Part shown: positions 23,812 through 30,242 of the stretch, in pieces | Layout of the letters: each line of letters opens with the position of its first letter | How positions within the stretch are numbered: position 1 is the stretch's first letter | DNA from: GCA-002790615 sp964438025 | GTDB taxonomy: Bacteria; Patescibacteriota; Minisyncoccia; Moranbacterales; UBA2206 | Direction of reading: 5' to 3' | Assembly: GCA_964438025.1 (NCBI GenBank) | Contig: CAYTIK010000006.1 | Location: 1-38,949, forward strand | DNA: 38,949 nucleotides | Position numbers and translations under genes: made by a program | The notes under the pieces: generated by a model | The model's database searches: none | Seen by the model: the letters and a program-made list of their open reading frames with translations, nothing else | What the model was told of the DNA's origin: nothing

Positions 23812-23840
23812 ACCCTAGCATTTTTATATAAAAATTTCAA
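23812..23840 (-). promoter_or_regulatory. Promoter of the small membrane protein operon
   Basis: Minus strand: TTGAAA, 17-nt spacer ending in ATGC, TAGGGT. Start near 23805, about 42 nt before the first ATG. Confidence 0.65.
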
Positions 23841-23891
23841 GTATTAACAAATAAAAAAAGCCATCTTTGAAAAAATGACCTTAATTAATAG

Positions 23892-23922
23892 TTTTGACTT
23901 TTGACCTTTGACTTTTGACTTT
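23892..23922. repeat. TTTTGAC simple tandem repeat
   Basis: Four to five units of about 7 bp (TTTTGAC with small changes) between the small-protein operon and the tRNA-derived repeats. No gene in 23841-23925. Confidence 0.8.
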
Positions 23923-23925
23923 GTT

Positions 23926-24093
23926 TGGTGCGCCCACTAGTCCGCCGGCTGGCGGAGAACCTACGACCCTCTGCTTAAAAGTCCGCCAGTTGGCGGATCA
24001 ACCAGACTGAGCATATATTTTTTATTTGGTGCGCTGTGTAGTCCGCCGGCTGGCGGAGAACCTACGACCCTCTGCTTAAAAGTCCGCCAGTTG
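23926..24093 (-). pseudogene. tRNA-Lys-derived tandem repeats with palindromes
   Basis: Two units of 102 bp, the second cut by the N gap. Each matches parts of the tRNA-Lys at 24228: GCTCAG, CTGGT, CTTTTAAGCAGAGGGTCGTAG, GTTC and the acceptor end with CCA. In each, two stretches (the end of the D arm plus 5' anticodon stem, and the T loop) are replaced by 16-bp palindromes: TCCGCCAGTTGGCGGA at 23982 and TCCGCCGGCTGGCGGA at 23941 and 24043. The first unit ends TGGGCGCACCA, not the ACAGCGCACCA of the intact tRNA. They cannot fold as tRNAs. Confidence 0.75.
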
Positions 24094-24193
24094 NNNNNNN
24101 NNNNNNNNNNNNNNNNNNNNNNNNNNNNNNNNNNNNNNNNNNNNNNNNNNNNNNNNNNNNNNNNNNNNNNNNNNNNNNNNNNNNNNNNNNNNN
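24094..24193. other. Assembly gap (100 N)
   Basis: The Ns break a palindrome: TCCGCCAGTTG stands before and GCGGATCAACC after, the same junction as in the intact unit at 23982. The gap is therefore inside the tandem tRNA-derived repeat; the real length and copy number are unknown. The repeat continues at 24194-24227. Confidence 0.95.
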
Positions 24194-24227
24194 GCGGATC
24201 AACCAGACTGAGCATATATTTTTTATT

Positions 24228-24304
24228 TGGTGCGCTGTGTAGGATTCGAACCTACGACCCTCTGCTTAAAAGGCAGGTGCTCTACCAGGCTGAGCTAACA
24301 GCGC
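24228..24304 (-). tRNA. tRNA-Lys (UUU)
   Basis: 77 nt with encoded CCA. Acceptor GCGCTGT / ACAGCGC, D arm GCTC/GAGC, anticodon loop CTTTTAA (anticodon UUU), T arm with GTTCGAATC. It lies 4 bp after the GIY-YIG gene. It decodes AAA/AAG and is the substrate of the class I LysRS in this window. Confidence 0.95.
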
Positions 24305-24308
24305 GTGT

Positions 24309-24566
24309 TTATTTTTTAATTAACTTTTTTATAGATTCTCTTCCTTTGAAACTTTTGAGTTGTTTTTCTCGAACCATGGCTTCTTTTCTTGTTTTAAATT
24401 CTTCTTTATAAATCAATTCCCAATTTCCGCTATTTTTTGCCGTGAAAGATTTTTTGTTATTTAATAATATTCCGTTATGCCTTTTGAGCCTAACTTCTAA
24501 ATTAGCAGTCTGACCAATATATATCTTTTTTCTAGCGTAATTATATATCGCATAAACAAAAAACAT
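24309..24566 (-). CDS. GIY-YIG domain protein (UvrC/YhbQ-like)
   Basis: 85 aa, a single GIY-YIG nuclease domain. FFVYAIYNYARKKIYIGQT gives the variant GIY-YIG strands (VYAI / IYIGQT), then NLEVRLKRHN with the catalytic Arg region, and a REKQLKSFKG helix. Small proteins of this group cut DNA or act in mobile elements. It is squeezed between a broken tRNA half (24570-24634) and an intact tRNA-Lys, so it may have been inserted into a tRNA locus. No strong ribosome site. Confidence 0.88.
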   Translation of the reverse strand: MFFVYAIYNYARKKIYIGQTANLEVRLKRHNGILLNNKKSFTAKNSGNWELIYKEEFKTRKEAMVREKQLKSFKGRESIKKLIKK

Positions 24567-24569
24567 ACA

Positions 24570-24634
24570 AATGAACTTGAGGTCTTTTTTAAATTAGATG
24601 CTCTGCCAGTCCGCCGGCTGGCGGATATAGGCGC
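24570..24634 (-). pseudogene. 5' half of a tRNA, broken by a palindrome
   Basis: Minus strand reads GCGCCTATA, then the 16-bp palindrome TCCGCCAGCCGGCGGA in place of the first D-stem strand, then CTGGCAGAGCATCTAATTT and a degenerate anticodon region, ending near AAGTTC. It stops where the GIY-YIG gene begins. Its acceptor strand GCGCCTA can pair with the TGGGCGC at 23928-23935, so the two may be halves of one former tRNA. Confidence 0.6.
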
Positions 24635-24709
24635 AATTTCTAGTAATCTTATTTTTAAAAACAACTTTGCCAATTATATCACTTCCGCTTTGGGCGTCAA
24701 TGGTTTCGG

Positions 24710-25210
24710 CTAATTATAATGCTTCCGGCCGAAGAAAAACATAAAAACGAGCGGCGCCACCATCCAGATTATCGGCGCCCAACCGGAAACTAAATAATGG
24801 TAAGCATTGGCCGAAACATAACCGAGCGCTTCTTTGGCTGGCAGAAAAGAAAGGCCGATACTTAAAACCAGCATGATTTCCAGAAAACTAATAAAAAATA
24901 CTTTCCATAGAAAACTCGAACCGCTGCCGGAAAAATAAACATCTAAAAATCTTTTATTCGCAAAAGTTAAAATCGCTAGAATTCCCAAGAAAGTAAAAAA
25001 TTTATAACTGTCGCCCGGCCAAAGTGTTTCCGGTAAAACCGTAATGAGCGCGAAAGAAACATACGTACTGGTCAGCACGGCCATAATCCGATGCTTCCCT
25101 ATCAGCATCCCGAACAAAAAACTGGCTACTAGAATAATCAAAATCAGCGAAACGTCTTGGGTCAACTGCTCCGAAATACCTATTTTTAAAAGTAAAGCAC
25201 TTAGGTCCAT
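24710..25210 (-). CDS. Membrane protein, unknown, 166 aa
   Basis: Four to five predicted membrane helices (about residues 20-40, 43-60, 70-85, 98-122, 138-160). The loops are short; the N-terminus is probably outside and the C-terminus ends basic (GRKHYN). The topology recalls CvpA-like proteins, but I see no diagnostic motif. It lies between dnaJ and the tRNA region on the same strand as dnaJ, 80 bp downstream of it. Function unknown. Confidence 0.75.
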   Translation of the reverse strand: MDLSALLLKIGISEQLTQDVSLILIILVASFLFGMLIGKHRIMAVLTSTYVSFALITVLPETLWPGDSYKFFTFLGILAILTFANKRFLDVYFSGSGSSFLWKVFFISFLEIMLVLSIGLSFLPAKEALGYVSANAYHYLVSGWAPIIWMVAPLVFMFFFGRKHYN

Positions 25211-25290
25211 TATTTTATATTTATTTTTTTATAAGTTTATTGTAATACAAATCCATTGAAAAATAAAACACTAATTTAAAATTTTAAAAA

Positions 25291-26418
25291 CTATAATCCC
25301 TCTCTCTCCAACTCCCGCAATAAATCTTCCTGCCGGCGGTTAACTCTTTTCGGAATTTCCACAATAATTTTAATCAATTGATTGCCCCGCGCACGCCCGC
25401 CTGAATAATAAATGCCGGAATTTTTCAGGCGAAAGACTTCTCCCGATTGGGTACCGGCTGGAATTTTCAAAATTAATTTTTCTTCTAAAGTTTCGACTTC
25501 GACTTTACCTCCTAGTGTCGCCACGGAAAACGGAATTTTTTCCGAACTTAAAACATCGTGTCCTTTCCGGGAAAACTTTTTATCTTTTTCAACGCGTACA
25601 ACAATGTATAAATCCCCCGGCGCCACGCCTCGTTCTCCAGCTTCGCCTTGACTCTCTAAAACCAAGGTTTGTCCGTCTTCAATACCGGCGAGAATGGGAA
25701 TTCGAATTCGACTTTCTTCTTTCACTCGTCCATCGCCTCCGCAACGAGAACATTTTTTCCGAAAAATTTGTCCTGCTCCTTGGCACTCAAGACATTCGCT
25801 CACTTGGGAAAAAACGCCAAAAAAACTGCGGGTGGTTTTCTTTATTTGCCCTGTTCCCTTGCAAGTCGAACAATTTTCTTGTCCGGATCCTGGATCACCT
25901 CCCGAACCATGGCAATGCCGGCAAACAATTCCTTTATAAAGATTAACTTCTTTTTCCACGCCCATCACCATTTCCTTGAAACTGATTTCCAAATCGACTT
26001 GAATATCCTGGCCTTGACCTCGTCTCCGGCGGCGGCTGCTCTGGCCTCCACCCGCGCCAAAAATATCGGAAAAAATATCCTCGAAACCTCCGCCTTGATT
26101 AGAATATCCTGAACGGGAAAAAATATCATTAAAATCCCAGCCCGAGGCTGGTCCGCCTTGGGCGGAGAAACCATCAAAGCCAGAAAAACCACTTCCGTTG
26201 CGCGCCTGCTCGAAAGTCTGCCCGTATTGATCATATTGGCTGCGTTTGGTCTTATCCGAAAGCACCTGATAAGCTTCGTTGATTTCCTTGAATTTGGCTT
26301 CGTTGCCGCCGGATTTATCCGGATGATGCTGATGCGCCAATTTACGGTAAGCCTTCTTTATCTCATCATCGCTCGCGCCTTTATTAACGCCTAGAATATC
26401 ATAGTAGTTTTTTGCCAT
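25291..26418 (-). CDS. dnaJ: Chaperone protein DnaJ
   Basis: Co-chaperone that stimulates DnaK ATPase. The start is ATG at 26418 (MAKNYYDILGV), 375 aa. J domain with HPD in HQHHPDKSG; Gly/Phe-rich region at about 75-130; four zinc motifs CRHCHGSG, CSTCKGTG, CLECQGAG, CSRCGGDG; then the two substrate-binding beta domains. The G/F region includes SAQGG encoded by the palindrome TCCGCCCAAGGCGGA (26152-26166), the same codons as in dnaK. It is separated from dnaK by 8.5 kb and has its own CIRCE-controlled promoter. Confidence 0.96.
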   Translation of the reverse strand: MAKNYYDILGVNKGASDDEIKKAYRKLAHQHHPDKSGGNEAKFKEINEAYQVLSDKTKRSQYDQYGQTFEQARNGSGFSGFDGFSAQGGPASGWDFNDIFSRSGYSNQGGGFEDIFSDIFGAGGGQSSRRRRRGQGQDIQVDLEISFKEMVMGVEKEVNLYKGIVCRHCHGSGGDPGSGQENCSTCKGTGQIKKTTRSFFGVFSQVSECLECQGAGQIFRKKCSRCGGDGRVKEESRIRIPILAGIEDGQTLVLESQGEAGERGVAPGDLYIVVRVEKDKKFSRKGHDVLSSEKIPFSVATLGGKVEVETLEEKLILKIPAGTQSGEVFRLKNSGIYYSGGRARGNQLIKIIVEIPKRVNRRQEDLLRELEREGL

Positions 26419-26511
26419 ATTTTTCAATAACTTAATTCGCCACCGCCTCTGGCGGGGTCCCGCCGTGGCAGGATAATTCGTAAAGAAAACAATTTTACAA
26501 TCATGATTTAA

Positions 26512-26540
26512 ACTATACCACCATTAATAAAAATTAGCAA
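26512..26540 (-). promoter_or_regulatory. dnaJ promoter
   Basis: Minus strand: TTGCTA, 17-nt spacer, TATAGT. The -35 lies inside the CIRCE element, as expected for HrcA repression. Confidence 0.65.
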
Positions 26541-26560
26541 TCCCTCGCTCCGAGTGCTAA
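26534..26560. promoter_or_regulatory. CIRCE operator (HrcA site)
   Basis: TTAGCAATC - 9 nt - GAGTGCTAA; one mismatch to the consensus TTAGCACTC-N9-GAGTGCTAA. It lies between the 324-aa membrane protein and dnaJ. The cognate repressor HrcA is at 38097-38846. I found no second CIRCE near dnaK or hrcA within the window. Confidence 0.9.
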
Positions 26561-26565
26561 AGTGT

Positions 26566-27540
26566 CTATTCCAAGACTTCCCGTTCCGTTGTGATATAAG
26601 CCAGTCGGATTAGGCCGGCCTGGCGCAAAAAGAAAAAGATAATATAAACCAAAGCAAACCAGAGATAAACCAAAACCGAGCCCAGCGCTATCAAGGAAAA
26701 AAACAATCCCAGGGCCACGGCCAAAAAAATTGGCGAAAATTTTCCATCCTTCTCTTGGGAAACCGGCACCATGTCCACGATTTTTTTATTGATAATCTGC
26801 GAAATAACATCGGTCACTTTTTCCTCTCCACTTAAATTAAGTCCGGAAATTTCCGATAACTTTTTCCGGCTTTCGGACATCATTAGTTCTTGCTTCATAG
26901 ACTCCAGCGCTTCCGGCATTGCAAAAGATGCTGGGATTTGCCCTTTCAACGCTTCCGGCACTTCCACAGACGATTCGCTTTGCCCCTCCACAATAAATTG
27001 ATCGACTGTCGAGTTGTCTTCGATAACTTTTTTAAAAGAAGGATTGATTTTAGAAAGAACATTATAAGTTATGGACTTGGCCACGCCTTCCAGCTTAAAT
27101 TCCGGAATCGGACTAGCCATTTTATTTTTTTGCGAAGCGAAATAATAATGGCTGGCCACGGCGAAAGACCAGGCGCAGACAAAAATCAGACTGCCGGCGT
27201 GGATGATCTTCCACAAATTTATCTTGATGCCATGGGCCATTTCCCCTTTTGCCCGTCCGATAACCCATAGCCCCAAAAGAAAACTGATAATGTTAAAAAT
27301 GGGGGAAAAGAAAAGTTCTCCCAAAAAAGAACCTGCGAGCACCAAGAATTTAAGATAGCGGACTTTGATAATAATCAAATCCAGAAAGAATAAAGCCGCG
27401 AAAAGCGAAAACCAAATAATCGGCGCGAGCCAAACGCTGGCTTCGGAAACCGTGATGGCTCGATCAACTGCCTGCCAAAAAAACCAGGAACAGAGCAGTG
27501 TCAAAAAAGCTAAAACATAATCCAAAATTTTTCTTTTCAT
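26566..27540 (-). CDS. Large membrane protein, unknown, 324 aa
   Basis: Hydrophobic segments near residues 8-28, 38-58, 64-95 and 113-133. A soluble helical part of about 140 residues follows (with SGLNLSGEEKVTDVISQIINKK), then two strong helices near 270-315. The layout, membrane-loop-membrane with a possibly extracytoplasmic domain, is seen in lineage-specific CPR envelope proteins, but no family is recognised. It ends 5 bp before the CIRCE element of dnaJ. No ribosome site. Confidence 0.75.
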   Translation of the reverse strand: MKRKILDYVLAFLTLLCSWFFWQAVDRAITVSEASVWLAPIIWFSLFAALFFLDLIIIKVRYLKFLVLAGSFLGELFFSPIFNIISFLLGLWVIGRAKGEMAHGIKINLWKIIHAGSLIFVCAWSFAVASHYYFASQKNKMASPIPEFKLEGVAKSITYNVLSKINPSFKKVIEDNSTVDQFIVEGQSESSVEVPEALKGQIPASFAMPEALESMKQELMMSESRKKLSEISGLNLSGEEKVTDVISQIINKKIVDMVPVSQEKDGKFSPIFLAVALGLFFSLIALGSVLVYLWFALVYIIFFFLRQAGLIRLAYITTEREVLE

Positions 27541-27571
27541 GGTGAATTTATTTTAACATCAAAAAGAAAAT

Positions 27572-27607
27572 AAAAAAAATAGCCGACGTGTGATAAATCG
27601 CCAGCTA
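27572..27607 (-). terminator. Terminator of the 96-aa gene
   Basis: Minus strand: 9-bp stem TAGCTGGCG / CGTCGGCTA followed by TTTTTTTTATTTTC. Confidence 0.85.
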
Positions 27608-27636
27608 CTCATATTAATTGGATTGAGAAAATTATC

Positions 27637-27927
27637 TCATTCAACTTCTTTGTTTAGAAACTCCTTGAAAAAAAATCTAATCAATGAAGTCTTCCTGTCT
27701 TTAGCCCTTAGGATAGTTTGAATTTCCGCCTCGACCTGCCTCCGCTTGTCTAATCTTTCACTAGAATAGAGCAAACGAACGGCCGAAGCATAGAAATTAT
27801 TGAGCATTTCCTCGGCCAATTTTTTTTCTTCAGGATTTTTTAAATTTTTCAATATATCCACGCGCCAAAAAAACTTTTTATCAAAAAACGGCTTCGGAAC
27901 AACTTTTTTATTTTTCCTTTTTAGCAT
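27637..27927 (-). CDS. Basic helical protein, unknown, 96 aa
   Basis: Very Lys/Arg-rich, predicted all-helical and soluble, with no cysteines. AAAGGAGG lies seven bases before the ATG. The gene forms a complete unit with promoter 27985-28014 and terminator 27572-27607. The charge would suit nucleic acid or ribosome binding, but that is only a composition argument. Confidence 0.75.
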   Translation of the reverse strand: MLKRKNKKVVPKPFFDKKFFWRVDILKNLKNPEEKKLAEEMLNNFYASAVRLLYSSERLDKRRQVEAEIQTILRAKDRKTSLIRFFFKEFLNKEVE

Positions 27928-27984
27928 AACCCATCCTCCTTTTTTGGATTTATTTTAAAACGCCCCTTATTTTGAATTTTATGA

Positions 27985-28014
27985 ATTATAGGCACGAATA
28001 AATCCTTTTGTCAA
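27985..28014 (-). promoter_or_regulatory. Promoter of the 96-aa gene
   Basis: Minus strand: TTGACA, 18-nt spacer ending in TGCC, TATAAT. Divergent from the plus promoter at 28032, with 17 bp between the two -35 boxes. Confidence 0.75.
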
Positions 28015-28031
28015 GCAAAAACCGTTTATTT

Positions 28032-28060
28032 TTGACATCCCGCTAAAAATATGCTATCAT
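28032..28060 (+). promoter_or_regulatory. Promoter of the plus-strand small-gene operon
   Basis: TTGACA, 17-nt spacer ending in TATGC, TATCAT; start near 28067. It drives 28119-28797. Confidence 0.75.
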
Positions 28061-28118
28061 CCTTTACTATAGCTGTTTAAAAATTGAATAAATTTTTCCC
28101 TGAAAGGAGGGATTGGAT

Positions 28119-28283
28119 ATGTTTAAATTATTTGTCGTCGGAGAGATCATCGGTCTGATTGGAGTCATTGTTGCTCTTGGTTTTGGTCAAGAATGCGGAT
28201 TATATGCAATAATTGTCGGGGCACTCATTGCCCTGCCATCAACTTTCGAACCTAAACCAAAAAAGGAGAAAGGAGAATTATGA
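28119..28283 (+). CDS. Two-helix membrane peptide, 54 aa
   Basis: ATG with AAAGGAGG eight bases upstream. MFKLFVVGEIIGLIGVIVAL is a membrane helix; a second follows (GLYAIIVGALIALP), then a basic tail (PKPKKEKGEL). The stop overlaps the next ATG (ATGA), so the two are coupled. First gene of a small operon. Function unknown. Confidence 0.7.
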   Translation: MFKLFVVGEIIGLIGVIVALGFGQECGLYAIIVGALIALPSTFEPKPKKEKGEL

Positions 28284-28444
28284 ACATTTTTTTGATTATT
28301 ATCGGTTTTGCTCTGTTCCTTTGCAAACTAATTTGGGATCTTGATTCCAGGATTATTCAAGTTAGTTTTGCTTTTCTCGTACTCGGAGGACTTGATTACA
28401 TTTTTGACCTCCAACTGTTTTCAAAAAACGAAAAAAAGTTTTAA
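28280..28444 (+). CDS. Two-helix membrane peptide, 54 aa
   Basis: GGAGAATT precedes the ATG. MNIFLIIIGFALFLCKLIW is a membrane helix, and a second hydrophobic stretch (VSFAFLVLGGLDYIF) follows, then a basic end. Overlaps the preceding gene by 4 nt. Same length as its neighbour, which suggests the two may act as a pair. Function unknown. Confidence 0.7.
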   Translation: MNIFLIIIGFALFLCKLIWDLDSRIIQVSFAFLVLGGLDYIFDLQLFSKNEKKF

Positions 28445-28466
28445 AACCTTAACAATAGGAGGAAAA

Positions 28467-28622
28467 ATGAGCCCAACGGTATTGGAGAAAAACATGGAAG
28501 CCATTGGCAGCGGCCGAACCAGTGAATGCCTTGGTTGTCTGGCCCGAGATATCGCGATAGCCTATATAATCATCTGCGATTCTGATTTTAGAGAAGGCTA
28601 TGCTCGAATTATTAGAGCATGA
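28467..28622 (+). CDS. Small Cys-containing protein, 51 aa
   Basis: ATG with AGGAGG four bases upstream. The peptide has a TSECLGCLARD motif with CxxC and a helical second half. It overlaps the next frame (28600-28797) by 23 nt. The two frames could be separate coupled genes or one gene split by a frameshift, since the next frame can be read back as ILILEKAMLELLEHE and joins naturally. No family recognised. Confidence 0.6.
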   Translation: MSPTVLEKNMEAIGSGRTSECLGCLARDIAIAYIIICDSDFREGYARIIRA

Positions 28623-28797
28623 AAGCATTGAAGCACAATATCCGGCCTATTACACTTTGTGTATGTGCCAGGATAAACTCAGCCAGGAAGCTATCAGGAA
28701 AATCAATACTTTCAAAAGTGATCCGCTTCACAGGCGAGTTTTACGGAAAGCACAAAGGGAATACGGCATTTCTTTGGAATGCTTCCCTGAGAAATAA
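28600..28797 (+). CDS. Small helical protein, 65 aa (coupled or shifted)
   Basis: MLELLEHESIEAQYPAYYTL, then CMCQDKLSQEAIRKI and a basic C-terminal part. Helical repeat-like character. Start ATG lies inside the preceding gene without a good ribosome site, so it depends on coupling, or the real gene is the fusion of both frames. It ends 28 bp before a strong terminator. Confidence 0.55.
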   Translation: MLELLEHESIEAQYPAYYTLCMCQDKLSQEAIRKINTFKSDPLHRRVLRKAQREYGISLECFPEK

Positions 28798-28824
28798 GTT
28801 TTTTTACCAAATTATATGAGAAGC

Positions 28825-28868
28825 AAAAATGGTCGACACCAGATATCTATCGTGTCGGCCATTTTTTT
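28825..28868. terminator. Bidirectional terminator
   Basis: AAAATGGTCGACAC / GTGTCGGCCATTTTT stem with a 12-nt loop. T runs follow on plus, and a shorter T run on minus (ACCATTTTTGC). It ends both the plus operon and the DUF3467 gene, whose stop is 2 bp away. Confidence 0.85.
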
Positions 28869-28869
28869 A

Positions 28870-29184
28870 TTAAGCCTGGAAACCGATGCTGCTTTTCGGT
28901 GCTTCAGATTCGGAAATTGTGCCGAATTGCGCTTCGTATTTTTTCAAATTTTCGGAAGTAGCCTTAAGCATTCTTTTCAGATGTCCCGGCGAAAGAATAA
29001 TTCGCGCGTTGAGCGTGCCGGTCGGCGGGAAAATATTCAGGAAATCCAGCACGAATTCTTCCTTGGTATGCAAAATCTGCATCATATTGGAATATTCCCC
29101 TCTTAATTTTTCATCCGTGGCTTTAATTTGAATTTGCCCTCGCCCGTCCGAAGCTTTAGCGAAGGAGGGTTGTTTTTGTTCCAT
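28870..29184 (-). CDS. DUF3467 protein with repeat-encoded N-terminus
   Basis: 104 aa. The core QIQIKATDEKLRGEYSNMM, KEEFVLDFLNIFPP and ILSPGHLKRMLKA matches DUF3467, a small conserved domain of unknown role. The N-terminus PSFAKASDGRGQ is encoded by an imperfect palindrome (29144-29169, core CCGAAGCTTTAGCGAAGG) that looks like an inserted repeat. Upstream is a minus-strand TATAAT at 29342 with a leader full of palindromes. ATG start without a strong ribosome site, unlike the neighbouring cassette genes. Confidence 0.85.
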   Translation of the reverse strand: MEQKQPSFAKASDGRGQIQIKATDEKLRGEYSNMMQILHTKEEFVLDFLNIFPPTGTLNARIILSPGHLKRMLKATSENLKKYEAQFGTISESEAPKSSIGFQA

Positions 29185-29440
29185 AAAATTTTAAATTAAT
29201 TATTTTTTACCCGCCTTGGGCGGGAAGCAATTGCTTGGGTACTTGCTTAAGCAATTGCTTTAGTACTTACCTGACATTCTTAAGAATGTCAGAATGTTGT
29301 TTTGTTAAGTCGGTTTAGGTGCGCCTAAATTTTATATTTATATTATAGCTTTTGCCATAAAAAAAGCGAGCTTGGCAACAAGTAAATGGGCTTTTTTATT
29401 CTTACACTTACATCAGAAAATAGTCTAAAATTTGATGAAA
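29185..29440 (-). repeat. Leader rich in palindromes plus module copy a
   Basis: No gene. Holds CCCGCCTTGGGCGGG (29210-29224), two AAGCAATTGCTT palindromes, GACATTCTTAAGAATGTC, and at 29311-29349 a degenerate copy of the 40-bp module. In this copy the start codon of the MKFRHTQT-like frame reads ATA, and a GC-TATAAT -10 lies just upstream. It may serve as promoter for the DUF3467 gene. Confidence 0.55.
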
Positions 29441-29476
29441 TAAAAAAGGGCAGGAGACCAAACGTGATCCCTGCCC
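29441..29476 (-). terminator. Terminator of the 161-aa gene
   Basis: Minus strand: GGGCAGG / CCTGCCC stem with a 15-nt loop followed by TTTTTTATTTC. Confidence 0.8.
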
Positions 29477-29516
29477 CAGAAAACTCTATCCTGAAGATTA
29501 AAGCGCCTTACATTAA

Positions 29517-30002
29517 TTATTCTTTTTGCTGAAGGCATTGCAGGCAGGCATCTTGCAAATAGCATGCTCTGCATGCGCTACCCTGATCGCGACAGGCCCA
29601 CTGTTTGATTTCCATCAATTTAGCCGCAATGGTCATTACCGCCGTATCAAATTTTGCTCTGATTGCGGCATCCATCCCGTCCCAATCGAAAATCGGGACA
29701 AGTCTCATGATTTCTTCCTTGAGTTTCTCGGCGGTAACCTTAGATCCGCCGATTTCTTCCTCGATCTCGCAAGACTGTAGCAGACGGAACAGATCTGAAC
29801 CATGCGCTTTAGCAATCGCTTCCGGAGAGATTTTTCTCAGCAATACGTTTTCCAGATCCATCTGCATCTTTTTGAGAATCTTGATAACTCCACTTCCTGC
29901 ATCGTCCATTCTCGGATCCAGCATTCCCCGATTAGGACATTCCGCGCTTTTCAGAGCGCACCCCTCGCAATTTCCCGGACACATAAAAATGGTTTTCTCC
30001 AT
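29517..30002 (-). CDS. Protein with two Cys clusters, 161 aa
   Basis: N-terminal CPGNCEGCALKSAEC and C-terminal CRDQGSACRACYLQDACLQC give about ten cysteines in two groups around a helical middle of about 110 residues. This would suit iron-sulfur or zinc binding. No known ferredoxin spacing fits exactly. A GGGGAGAGG ribosome site, a TTGACA/TATATT promoter and its own terminator make it a self-contained unit. No family recognised. Confidence 0.8.
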   Translation of the reverse strand: MEKTIFMCPGNCEGCALKSAECPNRGMLDPRMDDAGSGVIKILKKMQMDLENVLLRKISPEAIAKAHGSDLFRLLQSCEIEEEIGGSKVTAEKLKEEIMRLVPIFDWDGMDAAIRAKFDTAVMTIAAKLMEIKQWACRDQGSACRACYLQDACLQCLQQKE

Positions 30003-30069
30003 AACCTCTCCCCTTTCATTCAGTTTTTTAGGAACTATTTATAAAAACACTTTCGAATACTGACTAGTG

Positions 30070-30098
30070 AATATAGGCCAGAAATTGTTTTTTGTCAA
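30070..30098 (-). promoter_or_regulatory. Promoter of the two-Cys-cluster gene
   Basis: Minus strand: TTGACA, 17-nt spacer, TATATT. Start near 30063. Confidence 0.75.
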
Positions 30099-30102
30099 GC
30101 AT

Positions 30103-30126
30103 AAAATCGAGGATAGTCCTCGATTT
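30103..30126 (-). terminator. Terminator after lysE and module b
   Basis: Minus strand: AAATCGAGGA / TCCTCGATTT stem, CTA loop, short T run. It lies directly upstream of the next promoter. Confidence 0.55.
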
Positions 30127-30202
30127 GGATTATTACGTGATTAATTACTTGCCTGACATTCTCACATTCTCGAGAATATGAGAATGTTGTTTGTTTACAT
30201 TA

Positions 30203-30242
30203 TTTTCTAATTCAAATCGGTTTGGGTGTGCCTAAATTTCAT
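30203..30242. repeat. 40-bp module, copy b
   Basis: Reverse complement starts ATGAAATTTAGGCACACCC and would encode MKFRHTQTDLN then stop. It differs from copy e (33901) by one base. It overlaps the lysE stop codon. Downstream (minus) is a palindrome ACATTCTCATATTCTC / GAGAATGTGAGAATGT. Confidence 0.85.

Noticed and set aside
23926..24304. CRISPR array
   Set aside because: The repeated units are 102 bp, derived from tRNA sequence, with no spacer pattern; no cas genes are in the window.
23961..24411. Open frames running through the N gap
   Set aside because: They consist of unknown residues and tRNA sequence.
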